64,000 bases of DNA from Nocardioides plantarum (GTDB lineage: Bacteria; Actinomycetota; Actinomycetes; Propionibacteriales; Nocardioidaceae): assembly GCF_006346395.1 (NCBI RefSeq), contig NZ_VDMS01000001.1, positions 1,426,001 through 1,490,000 on the forward strand. The letters are read 5' to 3'. Made by a program: the position numbers and the translations under genes. The notes under the pieces were generated by a model. It was not told the DNA's origin. It did no database searches and worked only from the letters and a program-made list of their open reading frames with translations. Shown here piece by piece: positions 1 through 7,472 of this stretch (its first letter is position 1; every line of letters starts with the position of its first letter).

Positions 1-408
1 CGCCAACCCGTCGGCCCTTTGATGTCAGGACGGCTACCTGAGCTACCAGGCACGGTCGGTGTCTGCCGCGCGAGGCTGGGCGGCATCCAGGCATTCACGA
101 TCGTCGGCGCCGTCAGTCGGGTCGCCAGCACACCGGTGACGACGGGGCTGGGAAACTCGGCCGTCACGGCGTCCGCTGCCCCAGTGGGCAGCAGTCATCG
201 GCCGTCTGATCGCAGCGGGTTGATCACGCCTAAGTTCGTCCTCGGGCCAGGCCGGGGTCGGCACGGGGCCGACGTGGGACCTTAGTGTCGAGCCGCCCGA
301 TGGGTTGAAGGCCGCCCGCGTGGACCCCGCATGACGGGGCGTGTTCCTGGAACGAGCCTGTATGTCCAGGAAGGGACAGCGGTCGTACGGGTTGGGTCGC
401 CAAGTAGC
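1..408. other. No supportable gene
   Basis: This 408-base stretch precedes the 3' end of the first acyltransferase. The short open frames on both strands lack recognisable protein features, and none has a convincing ribosome binding site. I see no tRNA, strong hairpin or repeat here. It may hold the remains of an older gene or a regulatory region for a neighbour outside the window. Confidence 0.5.
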
Positions 409-1584
409 TCAACGCTCGACTGCAGTTCCAGTCCTGGCCTTCGTCTTCACCCACCGTCTGACACGGTCAGTCTGAGCCTCGGTGGCCTGCCCGATGACCC
501 ACGCAGCAGCCATGAGCATGGCGACTGTCAGAAGAAGAAGTCCGTAGCTCGCGACAGATGGCAAGAATCGGTCATCCGAATCGGGAAGAGCAATCGCAGC
601 GCCCAGGAGCAGCAGCGGGGCGTGCACCACGTACAGGGTGAAGGACACGGCGGAGTAGCGCGCGATCGGCGCAACAGCCGCTCGGGTCCGGCCGCGCTCG
701 GCGAAGTCGGTGCTGAACGCCGCGAGCAACCCAACCGTCGCGAGAGTGATGAGCCCAACCGCGACGGCGACGGGCACGCGGCCGCTCTCACTGGTCGCCA
801 ACGTCGCTGCCAGAACGCACACCGCCGCCATCCGCAGAACTGTCCTCGCCGAGGGACTCAGCCGATCAACCGACTCGCGGACCAGGCCGGGCCGCACCGC
901 CAAGGCAGCACCCGCAAGCCAGACCGCGAAGTAGAGCACGATGTCGCGGCCCACAAAGACGCCGACCACCACCAGCGCGGCCGCGGCCAAGACACGTTGA
1001 ACCGGGCGCCGGCCGACGGCAACGATCAGCAGCAACGGGAACGCCACGTAATACCAGAACTCGTAGGTCAGCGACCAGAGCGGCGAGTTCGTGCCGAAGG
1101 TGTCAGTCAGGATCCTCTGGGTGAAGAACAAGTTGCCGAGGGCGTCAAGAACCGACGATCGCTCCCTGAGGTCTGTTGGTGCCAGGTCGTGGTAGGCGGG
1201 ATCGCCCGTGTATGTGCCGGCTTCCCCGAACCAGGTGAGTCCGATAGCGACGCAGATAGCGGTCAACACCAGAGCGGGAAGCAGCACGACCCAGAGCCGG
1301 ACAAGGCGCTGAATCGCGTAGTTCACCCAGGAGAAGCGGTCACGACGAAACGCTGCGATAACCGAGCCCCCCACCCAGTAGCCGCTCAAGACGAAGAAAA
1401 TGATGACCGCTTCGTTGCCGAGAGAGGTCGCAAAGTAGATCACCGCGGCGATGGGCCCGCCAGCGGTGTCGTCGTAGTCACGGAACAGGACAGCGCGGAC
1501 GTGCTCCAAGACCACCAAGACTGCCGCCGCGACTCGTAGTGCGTCCATGGCAACGTTCTCGTTCGCCTGCTTCCCGGGAACCAT
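409..1584 (-). CDS. Acyltransferase 3 family membrane protein (OafA/YrhL-like)
   Basis: Predicted integral-membrane O-acyltransferase of the acyltransferase-3 family. These enzymes move acetyl or other acyl groups onto cell-surface glycans or secreted metabolites. The product (about 391 residues) opens with the family-typical segment RVAAAVLVVLEHVRAVLF, whose His lies in the first membrane helix. About ten hydrophobic segments follow, one carrying FVLSGYWVGGSVI. I chose ATG 1584 because the upstream extension to 1818 reads as unstructured basic sequence; ATG 1548 is also possible. A FkbM-type methyltransferase lies upstream on the same strand, which suggests a glycan-modification locus. The acceptor cannot be told from sequence. 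Confidence 0.8.
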   Translation of the reverse strand: MVPGKQANENVAMDALRVAAAVLVVLEHVRAVLFRDYDDTAGGPIAAVIYFATSLGNEAVIIFFVLSGYWVGGSVIAAFRRDRFSWVNYAIQRLVRLWVVLLPALVLTAICVAIGLTWFGEAGTYTGDPAYHDLAPTDLRERSSVLDALGNLFFTQRILTDTFGTNSPLWSLTYEFWYYVAFPLLLIVAVGRRPVQRVLAAAALVVVGVFVGRDIVLYFAVWLAGAALAVRPGLVRESVDRLSPSARTVLRMAAVCVLAATLATSESGRVPVAVAVGLITLATVGLLAAFSTDFAERGRTRAAVAPIARYSAVSFTLYVVHAPLLLLGAAIALPDSDDRFLPSVASYGLLLLTVAMLMAAAWVIGQATEAQTDRVRRWVKTKARTGTAVER

Positions 1585-1871
1585 GACCGGGACCCTAATC
1601 CAAAGCGATCGTGGCGAACGCCGGACTGGGAACCGACTCCTATGTGCCGGGAGCGCTAAATCGCCCGTGATCTGTTCGCCCGCCACCCCGGGCTTCGCCA
1701 CCAACGAAGCGTGTAACTCGAAAGCCGCGGACGACGCGGACCATGGGTGAGAACCGGACCGACCTCTACTGCCGGCCGCCGACGGTCGTGCTGCGCGAGT
1801 GGGACGCGCCGATGTCATTCAACGCGGTACCGGCACCACATGGCTCTGCTCGGTCCGCCGACACATCCCCC

Positions 1872-2594
1872 TCAGGAGGCCCGGAAGAGGAAGTTGTTCG
1901 CGTATCGCGGGGAGTCGGTCGGGATCGGGGTCTGGTGCCGGTCGGGATCGAAGCTCGACAGCGGCCGAAACTGCCCTTCCGCCATGTACAACGCGTCCGA
2001 GTAGTCGAGGCTCGCGAACAGGTCGGCGATACGGGCGATGCCGCCCGGGTTGTGGCGCTCCTCGATCTCGATGAAGACCGCCGGACGACTGTCGCGGATG
2101 GTCTGCATCGCCCCGCGCAGGAGAGCCTCCTCGTGTCCCTCGACGTCGATCTTGAGGAACCCGACACCGTTCAGGTTGAACGAGTCCAACGTCCTGGTGG
2201 GCACGTCCACCACCTCGGTCTCCCGGCCTAGCTCGTGGAGACTCGCCTCCCCGTTGCCGGTGGCGGGGATGTGCAGCTGGGCGGTCCCGCGGGCATCCGA
2301 GAGAGCGACGTTGTGGCAAGTGACGTTGCCGGGCGCACTGGCGCGCAAGCGATCGAACACTCGCGGCTGCGGCTCGAAGGCGTGGACCGTCGCTGCGTTC
2401 CGAGCGATCCAATAGGCGTACAACCCCGCGTTCGCACCAGCGTCCACGGCAACGCATCCCTGGGGGACCATGTCCACCAGCACCCGCGCGGGCGCGTGCA
2501 GTCCGAAGAGCGCGCGTCTGTTCTTCTCGGCACGGAGTCGCATGGCGATGCGCGGGGGGATGGCGTCCTGCACCCGCTCCCTGATGGGGGTCAT
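1872..2594 (-). CDS. FkbM family S-adenosylmethionine methyltransferase
   Basis: Predicted class I SAM-dependent O-methyltransferase of the FkbM family, about 240 residues. The SAM-binding motif I is VAVDAGANAGLYAYW, followed by the acidic motif VHAFEPQPRVF. The FkbM signature FLKIDVEGHEEALLRGA is present, then FIEIEERH. Members methylate sugar hydroxyls or polyketide oxygens. The adjacent acyltransferase points to a polysaccharide or glycolipid substrate, which is inference. ATG 2594 starts just before the conserved core. The longer frame to 2792 adds low-complexity Arg/Pro sequence and is unlikely. About 290 bases without a clear gene separate it from the acyltransferase downstream. Confidence 0.82.
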   Translation of the reverse strand: MTPIRERVQDAIPPRIAMRLRAEKNRRALFGLHAPARVLVDMVPQGCVAVDAGANAGLYAYWIARNAATVHAFEPQPRVFDRLRASAPGNVTCHNVALSDARGTAQLHIPATGNGEASLHELGRETEVVDVPTRTLDSFNLNGVGFLKIDVEGHEEALLRGAMQTIRDSRPAVFIEIEERHNPGGIARIADLFASLDYSDALYMAEGQFRPLSSFDPDRHQTPIPTDSPRYANNFLFRAS

Positions 2595-2719
2595 GCACCG
2601 AGACCCTATCGTCGCGACGCTTGATGGTCCGGAGTTCGGCCAGCCACCGTCGAGCCTCGAATTCGACCGCTCGCTCGGTGTGGGACCTCCCTTGCGAGCA
2701 GCTGCTGCGACCGGCCTCC

Positions 2720-3121
2720 TCAACCGACGTTCTTGAGGACGACCACGGCGACGGTGATGGCCATCGCGACCCAGAAGATCCGCCACTGCCACGTCGAGCT
2801 ACGCGACCGGGCTCGTGGCGGGGGCGGGTCCGTGGGGGCGGTGCGGTCCTCGAGATCGAGCCAGGGCGGCGCCATCCGCAGGCCCTTCCAGTCCTCGAGC
2901 AGGGCGCTCGCGTGGCTCCGGTCCATCTCGACCAGGGGGTGTGGGTCCGAGGCCGGTCGGCCGGTAACGAGGTCCCACCCGCCCCGGCGCAGATCGAGGC
3001 GCTCCCACCACCAGTCGTCGCGCTCGACGTACGTCGCGCGGTAGAGCGCCAGCGGGAGGCGGCCCCAGGGGTCCTCGCCCTCGGGGATCACCGCGTAGTA
3101 GCGAGGCTCCATCTCCCCCAT
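2720..3121 (-). CDS. Hypothetical tail-anchored protein
   Basis: Small protein of about 133 residues that I do not recognise. It has a Trp/Asp-rich soluble part (YRATYVERDDWWWERLDL and a second motif DWKGLRMAPPW). A Pro/Arg linker follows, then one C-terminal hydrophobic helix (WRIFWVAMAITVAVVVL) that should anchor it in the membrane with the N-terminus in the cytoplasm. The start is placed at ATG 3121; the upstream extension to 3268 merely translates the intergenic repeats. It could be a small immunity-like or regulatory membrane protein, but nothing shows this. Confidence 0.7.
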   Translation of the reverse strand: MGEMEPRYYAVIPEGEDPWGRLPLALYRATYVERDDWWWERLDLRRGGWDLVTGRPASDPHPLVEMDRSHASALLEDWKGLRMAPPWLDLEDRTAPTDPPPPRARSRSSTWQWRIFWVAMAITVAVVVLKNVG

Positions 3122-3128
3122 GAAACAC

Positions 3129-3160
3129 GTCGACCCGTCAGCAATGGCTGACGGGTCGAC
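3129..3160 (-). terminator. Perfect 14-bp stem-loop downstream of the sulfur operon
   Basis: The sequence forms a 14-bp perfect stem (GTCGACCCGTCAGC and its complement) around a 4-base loop. It lies between the stop of the SseC-like gene and the start of the next minus-strand gene. On the minus strand it is followed by a short T-containing run (GTGTTT). A terminator for the sulfurtransferase operon is the simplest reading. Confidence 0.55.
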
Positions 3161-3176
3161 GAGGGGGTCTCGACAA

Positions 3177-3292
3177 GCTCGACCACCGAGGGTGAAGCTC
3201 GACCACCGAGGGGGCAGTGGTCGTCCGGGTCTCGACAAGCTCGACCACCGAGGGTGAAGCTCGACCACCGAGGGGCGGGCTCGACCACCGAG
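3177..3292. repeat. Five copies of GCTCGACCACCGAG in two clusters
   Basis: The 14-mer GCTCGACCACCGAG occurs at 3177, 3197, 3239, 3259 and 3279. Two copies are preceded by TCTCGACAA. A closely related copy (TCTCGACAGGCTCGACC) lies inside a coding region at 50765. The spacing is irregular, so this is not a CRISPR. It looks like an expanded dispersed intergenic repeat of the kind common in high-GC actinobacteria. Confidence 0.8.
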
Positions 3293-3295
3293 GGG

Positions 3296-3595
3296 TCAGA
3301 CCAGCGCGACCGTCACCTCGGCGACGCTGCCGATGGAGGCGTGCACCTGCTTGTCGACCGGGTCGGCCTTGGGGGCGAGGGTGCGCAGGGTCCACTGGCC
3401 CTCGCCGGCGAAGAACCGGAAGTGGCCGGTCGCCGAGGTGGGCACCTCGGCGGTGAACTCGCCGGTCCGGTCGAGCAGCCGGACGTAGGCGTTGCCGACG
3501 GGCTCGCCGTCACGCAGCACCTGGCCCTGGATGAGGGCCTCCTTGGCGACGTTGACGCCGTCGAGGGACAGACCGCCCTCGGTCGCGCCGCACAT
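3296..3595 (-). CDS. sseC: SseC-like DUF1416 protein
   Basis: Protein of about 99 residues matching the DUF1416/SseC family encoded next to CysA-type sulfurtransferases in mycobacteria. It begins MCGATEGG and forms an Ig-like or carboxypeptidase-regulatory-like beta domain (GQVLRDGEPVGNAYVRLLD, then FRFFAGEGQWTLRTL). Its ATG overlaps the stop of the upstream sulfurtransferase (TGATG), so the two are translationally coupled. The biochemical role is not established. A partner of the rhodanese in thiosulfate or sulfane-sulfur handling is inferred from constant neighbourhood. Confidence 0.88.
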   Translation of the reverse strand: MCGATEGGLSLDGVNVAKEALIQGQVLRDGEPVGNAYVRLLDRTGEFTAEVPTSATGHFRFFAGEGQWTLRTLAPKADPVDKQVHASIGSVAEVTVALV

Positions 3596-4449
3596 CAGGC
3601 GTCCGCCGAGCCGGGCTCGTCGCCCAGGGCGACCGGGACGCCGACCAGGGAGCCGTACTCGGTCCACGAGCCGTCGTAGTTCTTGACGTTGGCGTGGCCG
3701 AGCAGCTCCTTGAGCACGAACCAGGTCAGCGAGGAGCGCTCACCGATGCGGCACAGGGCGATGGTGTCCTTGGAGTCGTCGATGCCGACCTCGTCGTAGA
3801 GCGCCTTCAGCTCGTCGTCGGACTTGAAGGTGCCGTCGTCGTTGGCGTTCTTGCTCCACGGCACGTTGAGCGACGTCGGCACGTGGCCGGCGCGCTGCGC
3901 CTGCTCCTGCGGCAGGTGGGCCGGGGCCAGGAGGCGACCGGCGTACTCGTCGGGGCTGCGGACGTCGATCAGGTTCTGCACGCCGATCGCGGCGATGGCG
4001 TCGTCGCGGAACGCGCGGATCGAGGTGTCCTGCTCCTGCGCGACGTACGACGTGGCCGGACGGTCGGGGACCTCGTCGGTGAGCTCGCGGGAGTCGAGCT
4101 CCCACTTCTTGCGGCCGCCGTCGAGCAGCTTGACGTCCTTGTGGCCGTAGAGGGTGAAGTACCAGTAGGCGTAGGCGGCGAACCAGTTGTTGTTGCCGCC
4201 GTAGAGGACGACGGTGTCGTCGTTGGCGATGCCCTTGCTCGACAGCAGGGCCTCGAACTGCTGCTTGTTGACGAAGTCGCGACGGACCTGGTCCTGCAGC
4301 TCGGTCGACCAGTCGAGCTTGACGGCTCCCCGGATGTGGCCCTTGTCGTAGGCGGTGGTGTCCTCGTCGACCTCGACGAGCACGACGCCCGGGGTGTCGA
4401 GGTTGTCCTCGGCCCACTGGGCGGTGACGAGGGAGTTCTCGCGGCTCAT
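3595..4449 (-). CDS. Thiosulfate sulfurtransferase (two-domain rhodanese, CysA/SseA type)
   Basis: Two-domain rhodanese of 284 residues that transfers sulfane sulfur from thiosulfate to an acceptor via a cysteine persulfide. The N-terminal domain (about 1-125) is catalytically inactive in this family. The C-terminal domain carries the active loop CRIGERS with Cys at about 233, followed by SLTWFVLKELLG. It closely resembles mycobacterial CysA2/CysA3. The operon order is DUF4395, this gene, SseC. A Cys-containing leader peptide upstream suggests control by cysteine or sulfur supply. The start ATG 4449 lies just before RENSLVTAQWAEDNL. Confidence 0.93.
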   Translation of the reverse strand: MSRENSLVTAQWAEDNLDTPGVVLVEVDEDTTAYDKGHIRGAVKLDWSTELQDQVRRDFVNKQQFEALLSSKGIANDDTVVLYGGNNNWFAAYAYWYFTLYGHKDVKLLDGGRKKWELDSRELTDEVPDRPATSYVAQEQDTSIRAFRDDAIAAIGVQNLIDVRSPDEYAGRLLAPAHLPQEQAQRAGHVPTSLNVPWSKNANDDGTFKSDDELKALYDEVGIDDSKDTIALCRIGERSSLTWFVLKELLGHANVKNYDGSWTEYGSLVGVPVALGDEPGSADA

Positions 4450-4479
4450 GGTGTTGCCTTTCCTTTGACGATCAGTTGG

Positions 4480-4926
4480 TCAGTTGATGGCCGGGGTGGC
4501 CGTGAAGCGACGGAGCAGGAGGTAGACCTCGCAGCCCAGGCAGAACCGGAAGACGGCGTTGAGCAGGGCCGCCACGAGGGCGAAGCCGACGGCGACCAGC
4601 GCGAGGGCCTCGAGGCCGACGGCGTACCCGACGAGCCCGAGGACGGCGAACGCCAGCCCGACCGACTGCGCGAACCGCGGCGGGGCGGGGTCCTCGAGGT
4701 GGTCGGGAGCGGCGAGCCGCGGTCGCACGAGCGCGCGGAACAGCCGGGCCACGGGCGTGTGCTGGACGCCGGCCAGCGCGCCCCACGCGAAGAGCACGGC
4801 CTGCACCGCGAGCAGGACGGGCGCGACCGGGGTCGGGGTCAGCAGGACCGCGACCAGCACCACCGCGGTGAGCGCGGCGGTGAACTGCGGACCGCGGGGG
4901 TCGATCCCCTGGTCGGGTGCGGGCAT
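4480..4926 (-). CDS. DUF4395 membrane protein
   Basis: Integral-membrane protein of 148 residues of the DUF4395 family. It has four hydrophobic segments (about 17-50 and 85-130) and the C-terminal signature FCLGCEVYLLLRR with two cysteines. DUF4395 proteins often neighbour thioredoxin-like proteins and rhodaneses, so a part in moving sulfur or reducing power across the membrane is plausible but untested. It is the first full-length gene of the sulfur operon, 30 bases ahead of the sulfurtransferase. Confidence 0.82.
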   Translation of the reverse strand: MPAPDQGIDPRGPQFTAALTAVVLVAVLLTPTPVAPVLLAVQAVLFAWGALAGVQHTPVARLFRALVRPRLAAPDHLEDPAPPRFAQSVGLAFAVLGLVGYAVGLEALALVAVGFALVAALLNAVFRFCLGCEVYLLLRRFTATPAIN

Positions 4927-4967
4927 GACGATCTCCTGCCGGATGGCGGTGGAGGGCTGACGGACGG

Positions 4968-4985
4968 GACTCCGGGGACGGAGTC
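4968..4985 (-). promoter_or_regulatory. Hairpin between leader peptide and sulfur operon
   Basis: A 7-bp perfect stem (GACTCCG and its complement CGGAGTC) with a 4-base loop lies just downstream of the leader-peptide stop and upstream of the DUF4395 gene. Its position fits a transcriptional or translational attenuator read after the Cys codons. The stem is short, so pairing alternatives need computing. Confidence 0.35.
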
Positions 4986-4996
4986 GTGGCGAGGGG

Positions 4997-5074
4997 TCAG
5001 CGAGCGCGACACAGCGCGGAGCGCGTGCGGCAGTGGTCCACCGCGCGTCGCTTCGTCAGCCAGGTCGTCGACAT
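4997..5074 (-). CDS. Cys-containing leader peptide of the sulfur operon
   Basis: A 25-codon open frame that begins MSTTWLTKRRAVDHC and ends RSALCRAR, with Cys at codons 15 and 22. Actinobacteria carry short peptides of this type (Arg-rich, Cys-containing, ending in variants of ALCR) upstream of sulfurtransferase and other sulfur-assimilation genes. In mycobacteria, Cys-rich upstream reading frames act as cysteine-responsive attenuators. Its stop lies about 70 bases before the DUF4395 start, with a hairpin between. The match in composition, strand and position makes a regulatory leader much more likely than a functional protein. Confidence 0.72.
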   Translation of the reverse strand: MSTTWLTKRRAVDHCRTRSALCRAR

Positions 5075-5178
5075 GTCAGGAACAGTACGGAACCGGGCTG
5101 ATTCATTCCCGCGACCGTCTCGAAGAATGGACTGCCCGTCCACCATGTGGAACTAGCCGTCGACGAACGGCGCTCCGC

Positions 5179-6078
5179 TCAGCGACCGAGCCGACGCAGC
5201 TCGCGCAAGGCGGCCGGCAGTGCTCGGCCCGCGCGTCGCAGCCTCGCCCAGCGTGCCGCCAGGAGCTCGCGCCCGGTCAGGTCGCGGGCGCCCCAGACCA
5301 GGTAGTGCTTGTCGTCCAGCCAGAGGGCGTGCCACAGGTACGCCGGGCGTCGCCACCAGGGCGTCCGCCTGAGTCCCACGATCCACGGGAGCACCTCGCT
5401 GGTGGTGACGCTCGAGCGCAGGCTCCAGTCGGCGAGCGGGACGACCAGCGGGACCCGGTCGGGCACGACGGTGGCCCCGGCCAGCTCGAGCCAGGGCCGC
5501 AGGGTCTCCGCGGAGCCGGTGTCGGCCGCGAGCTCGGCGAGCTCGGCCACCTGCGCGGGCGACCAGTCACGTCGTACGACGGCCGCCAGCTCCTCGACCT
5601 GCAGGCTCCGACGCTCGTCGCGCAGGTAGTGCAGCGCCGCGACGGCAGCCGCGCCCACCTCGTCGCAGGCAGCGACGTCGGTGTGGGCGACCCGTACCGA
5701 CGTCCGGCGGGCCCACAGCACCTCGAACACCGCCGAGGGATCGGCGAGGAACCCGGGGAACCAGTGATGCAGGTCCAGCTCGCACGGCCACAGCTCGTGG
5801 TGGTGGTTGACCGAGTGCGCAGGGACGATGCCGGGGATGTCGTAGACCCCGTCGTCGACCCAGCCGAGCTCCGAGAGTCCCGCCTGGAGCCGCGGCATCG
5901 TGGCCGGGTCGACCAGCACGTCGATGTCGACGGAGGTGCGGGGGTCCCGCAGGCCGTGCGCCGCGAGCACCGGTCCCTTGATCGCCAGTGCCCGCACACC
6001 CAGGTCCGCCGCCAGCCGCAGGACGAGCGCGTAGCCGAGGGGGACGGCTTCGTCGAGCGTCAAGGGCGCCTCGGTCAT
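5179..6078 (-). CDS. Nucleotidyltransferase-fold protein (PF14907-like)
   Basis: Protein of 299 residues resembling the uncharacterised nucleotidyltransferase family PF14907. It has an N-terminal KGPVLAAHGLRDPRTSVDIDVLVDP segment, where the D-x-D pair is the expected metal-binding motif. An HHHELWPCELDLHHWFPG segment follows near residue 100. Family members occur in lasso-peptide clusters of the paeninodin type and in exopolysaccharide loci, where they are thought to modify a peptide or glycan with a nucleotide or phosphate group. Its ATG overlaps the stop of the upstream PqqD-like gene (ATGA), making it the last gene of a four-gene coupled operon. Confidence 0.8.
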   Translation of the reverse strand: MTEAPLTLDEAVPLGYALVLRLAADLGVRALAIKGPVLAAHGLRDPRTSVDIDVLVDPATMPRLQAGLSELGWVDDGVYDIPGIVPAHSVNHHHELWPCELDLHHWFPGFLADPSAVFEVLWARRTSVRVAHTDVAACDEVGAAAVAALHYLRDERRSLQVEELAAVVRRDWSPAQVAELAELAADTGSAETLRPWLELAGATVVPDRVPLVVPLADWSLRSSVTTSEVLPWIVGLRRTPWWRRPAYLWHALWLDDKHYLVWGARDLTGRELLAARWARLRRAGRALPAALRELRRLGR

Positions 6079-6350
6079 GCCCCCTCACCCCGGGAGACGG
6101 CGCCGAGCTGCACGGCGGACTCGAGGAACCGGTGGACGTCGTCCTCGACGTCGGCCGGGCTGACGACGTAGGCCTCGGCGACCGCCTCGACCAGTGCCTC
6201 GGTGCTCTGCCCGCCGGCCAGGAGGCGCCACACCACGGCCGCGCTCCCCTCAAGCACGAGCGGGTGGTCCGCCAGCCGATCCAGCCGGAGGACGACCACA
6301 CGGTCCCCGGAGTCGACCCACGCCGTGTCGCGTGCGTGCTCGACGATCAC
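6075..6350 (-). CDS. PqqD-like small protein (RRE fold), second copy
   Basis: Protein of 91 residues with the PqqD winged-helix pattern: a beta hairpin (DRVVVLRLDRLADHPLVL), then GSAAVVWRLLAGGQSTEALVEAVAEAY and a closing helix. PqqD domains bind leader peptides in RiPP pathways. GTG 6350 is chosen because it overlaps the upstream stop (GTGA) and gives the family length. It follows a second, divergent PqqD-like gene. No precursor peptide is visible nearby, so the ligand could be a protein partner instead. Confidence 0.72.
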   Translation of the reverse strand: MIVEHARDTAWVDSGDRVVVLRLDRLADHPLVLEGSAAVVWRLLAGGQSTEALVEAVAEAYVVSPADVEDDVHRFLESAVQLGAVSRGEGA

Positions 6351-6610
6351 GTGGTGACCTCGGCCAGGACCCCGCACTCGACGAGGTCGCGCACCGCCGC
6401 CTGCGTGGCGGTGTGGGCGTCGCCGCCATCGGGGGCTCCGAACTCCGTGACCAGCGCCGTCACCAGGTCGTCGACCAGGGTGCCGCCGACGACGTGGCGC
6501 ACCATCGAGGTCGCCAGGGTGGAGAGCACGATCACCTGGTCGTCCACCAGCACCGCCGACCGTCGCCCGTCGTCGTACCAGTCCACCCAGGCGGCGCGCT
6601 CGACCCTCAC
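6347..6610 (-). CDS. PqqD-like small protein (RRE fold), first copy
   Basis: Protein of 87 residues with a PqqD-like layout: a short beta region (SAVLVDDQVIVLSTLATSMVRHVV), helices with LVDDLVTALVTEFG, then AAVRDLVECGVLAEV. It is shorter and more diverged than the copy that follows it. It overlaps the HprK-like gene upstream by 4 bases and the second PqqD-like gene downstream by 4 bases. Two PqqD proteins in one operon could form a heterodimer or serve two substrates; this is inference. Confidence 0.65.
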   Translation of the reverse strand: MRVERAAWVDWYDDGRRSAVLVDDQVIVLSTLATSMVRHVVGGTLVDDLVTALVTEFGAPDGGDAHTATQAAVRDLVECGVLAEVTT

Positions 6611-7431
6611 GAGGCCGTCAGCATCTCGGTGACCATGGGCCGGAGCTGGGCGGCCTCGGCGTAGTGCAGCACGCGCAGGCCGCCGGTCCGGTCGAGGAGC
6701 TCGGCCACCTGGTGCAGCGGTCGGGGCATCGCGGCCAGGGAGGAGGACTCCGGCGCCAGGCGCGCGAGCGCGTCGACCGTCTCGACGTGCTCGACCCGGC
6801 CCGCCCGGTCACCGTCGCGCACGAGGATCGCGACTCCGGCGAGGTGGCAGCGCTCCGGCGCGCGTCGCAGCCGGAGGTCGTCGAGGCTGACCTGGTCCTT
6901 GAAGCGCCCGTCCCCCACGACCGACAACGGCTTGGGGTACGTCGCCACCGAGCCGTCGGGCCGGATCGCCACGGTCTCGTCGCTGACGTAGCCCAGGTCG
7001 CGGCCCAGCACCCGGGACGCCGTCGTCTTGCCGGTGCCCGACGGCGCCACCAGGGCGACCGTCCGACCGGTCTCGGGGTCGGCCAGGCCACAGGCGTGCA
7101 GCATGAGCAGCCGACCCGCCTGGTGGGTGATCGCAGCGATGGTGACCCGCGGACTCAGGCGGTCCAGGACCTCGTCCCGTGCGGTGGAGGCGAGGTCGCC
7201 GGCGGCCCGTGCCCGCTGGACGACGGCCGGGTCGTCATCGATCACGACGCGGATAGTGGCGTCGACGGTGGCGTCGGCCGGCCCGGCGTACGGCACCAGG
7301 CACCGGGACCAGGCGTGACGGAGGTCGTCGGCCAGGTCGGCTGCGAGCGTCCCTCTCACCTCGACCCGCACCCGGGTGTCCATCGCCCTAAGATCGACGC
7401 AGATGCAGTCGTCCACGGGGTCTCCGGTCAC
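6607..7431 (-). CDS. HprK-like P-loop kinase
   Basis: Protein of up to 274 residues resembling HPr kinase/phosphorylase-like ATPases. The P-loop APSGTGKT lies at about 129-136 and is preceded by RLLMLHACGLADPETGRTVALV. It is followed by the YVSDETVAIRPDG segment that matches the acidic motif of HprK-like proteins. In paeninodin-type lasso clusters such a kinase phosphorylates the precursor C-terminus. The start is GTG 7431, or ATG 7383 in the same frame. It is divergent from the tyrosine-kinase gene with about 40 bases between. It leads the operon kinase, PqqD, PqqD, nucleotidyltransferase. Confidence 0.78.
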   Translation of the reverse strand: MTGDPVDDCICVDLRAMDTRVRVEVRGTLAADLADDLRHAWSRCLVPYAGPADATVDATIRVVIDDDPAVVQRARAAGDLASTARDEVLDRLSPRVTIAAITHQAGRLLMLHACGLADPETGRTVALVAPSGTGKTTASRVLGRDLGYVSDETVAIRPDGSVATYPKPLSVVGDGRFKDQVSLDDLRLRRAPERCHLAGVAILVRDGDRAGRVEHVETVDALARLAPESSSLAAMPRPLHQVAELLDRTGGLRVLHYAEAAQLRPMVTEMLTAS

Positions 7432-7472
7432 CTCGGGATCCTAGGCGGTTGCCGGACGACGGGGCCCCATCG

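Noticed and set aside
331..1539. 402-codon plus-strand frame opposite the first acyltransferase
   Set aside because: It is an antisense shadow: composition is Arg/Gln/His-rich low complexity, with no domain, while the minus strand encodes a clear membrane acyltransferase.
3694..6171. 825-codon plus-strand frame
   Set aside because: It spans the antisense of the sulfurtransferase, DUF4395, leader and nucleotidyltransferase genes; the long frame reflects high GC content.
5179..7431. Lasso-peptide cluster
   Set aside because: Kinase, PqqD and nucleotidyltransferase fit lasso tailoring, but there is no asparagine-synthetase-like cyclase, B2 protease or precursor frame in the neighbourhood.
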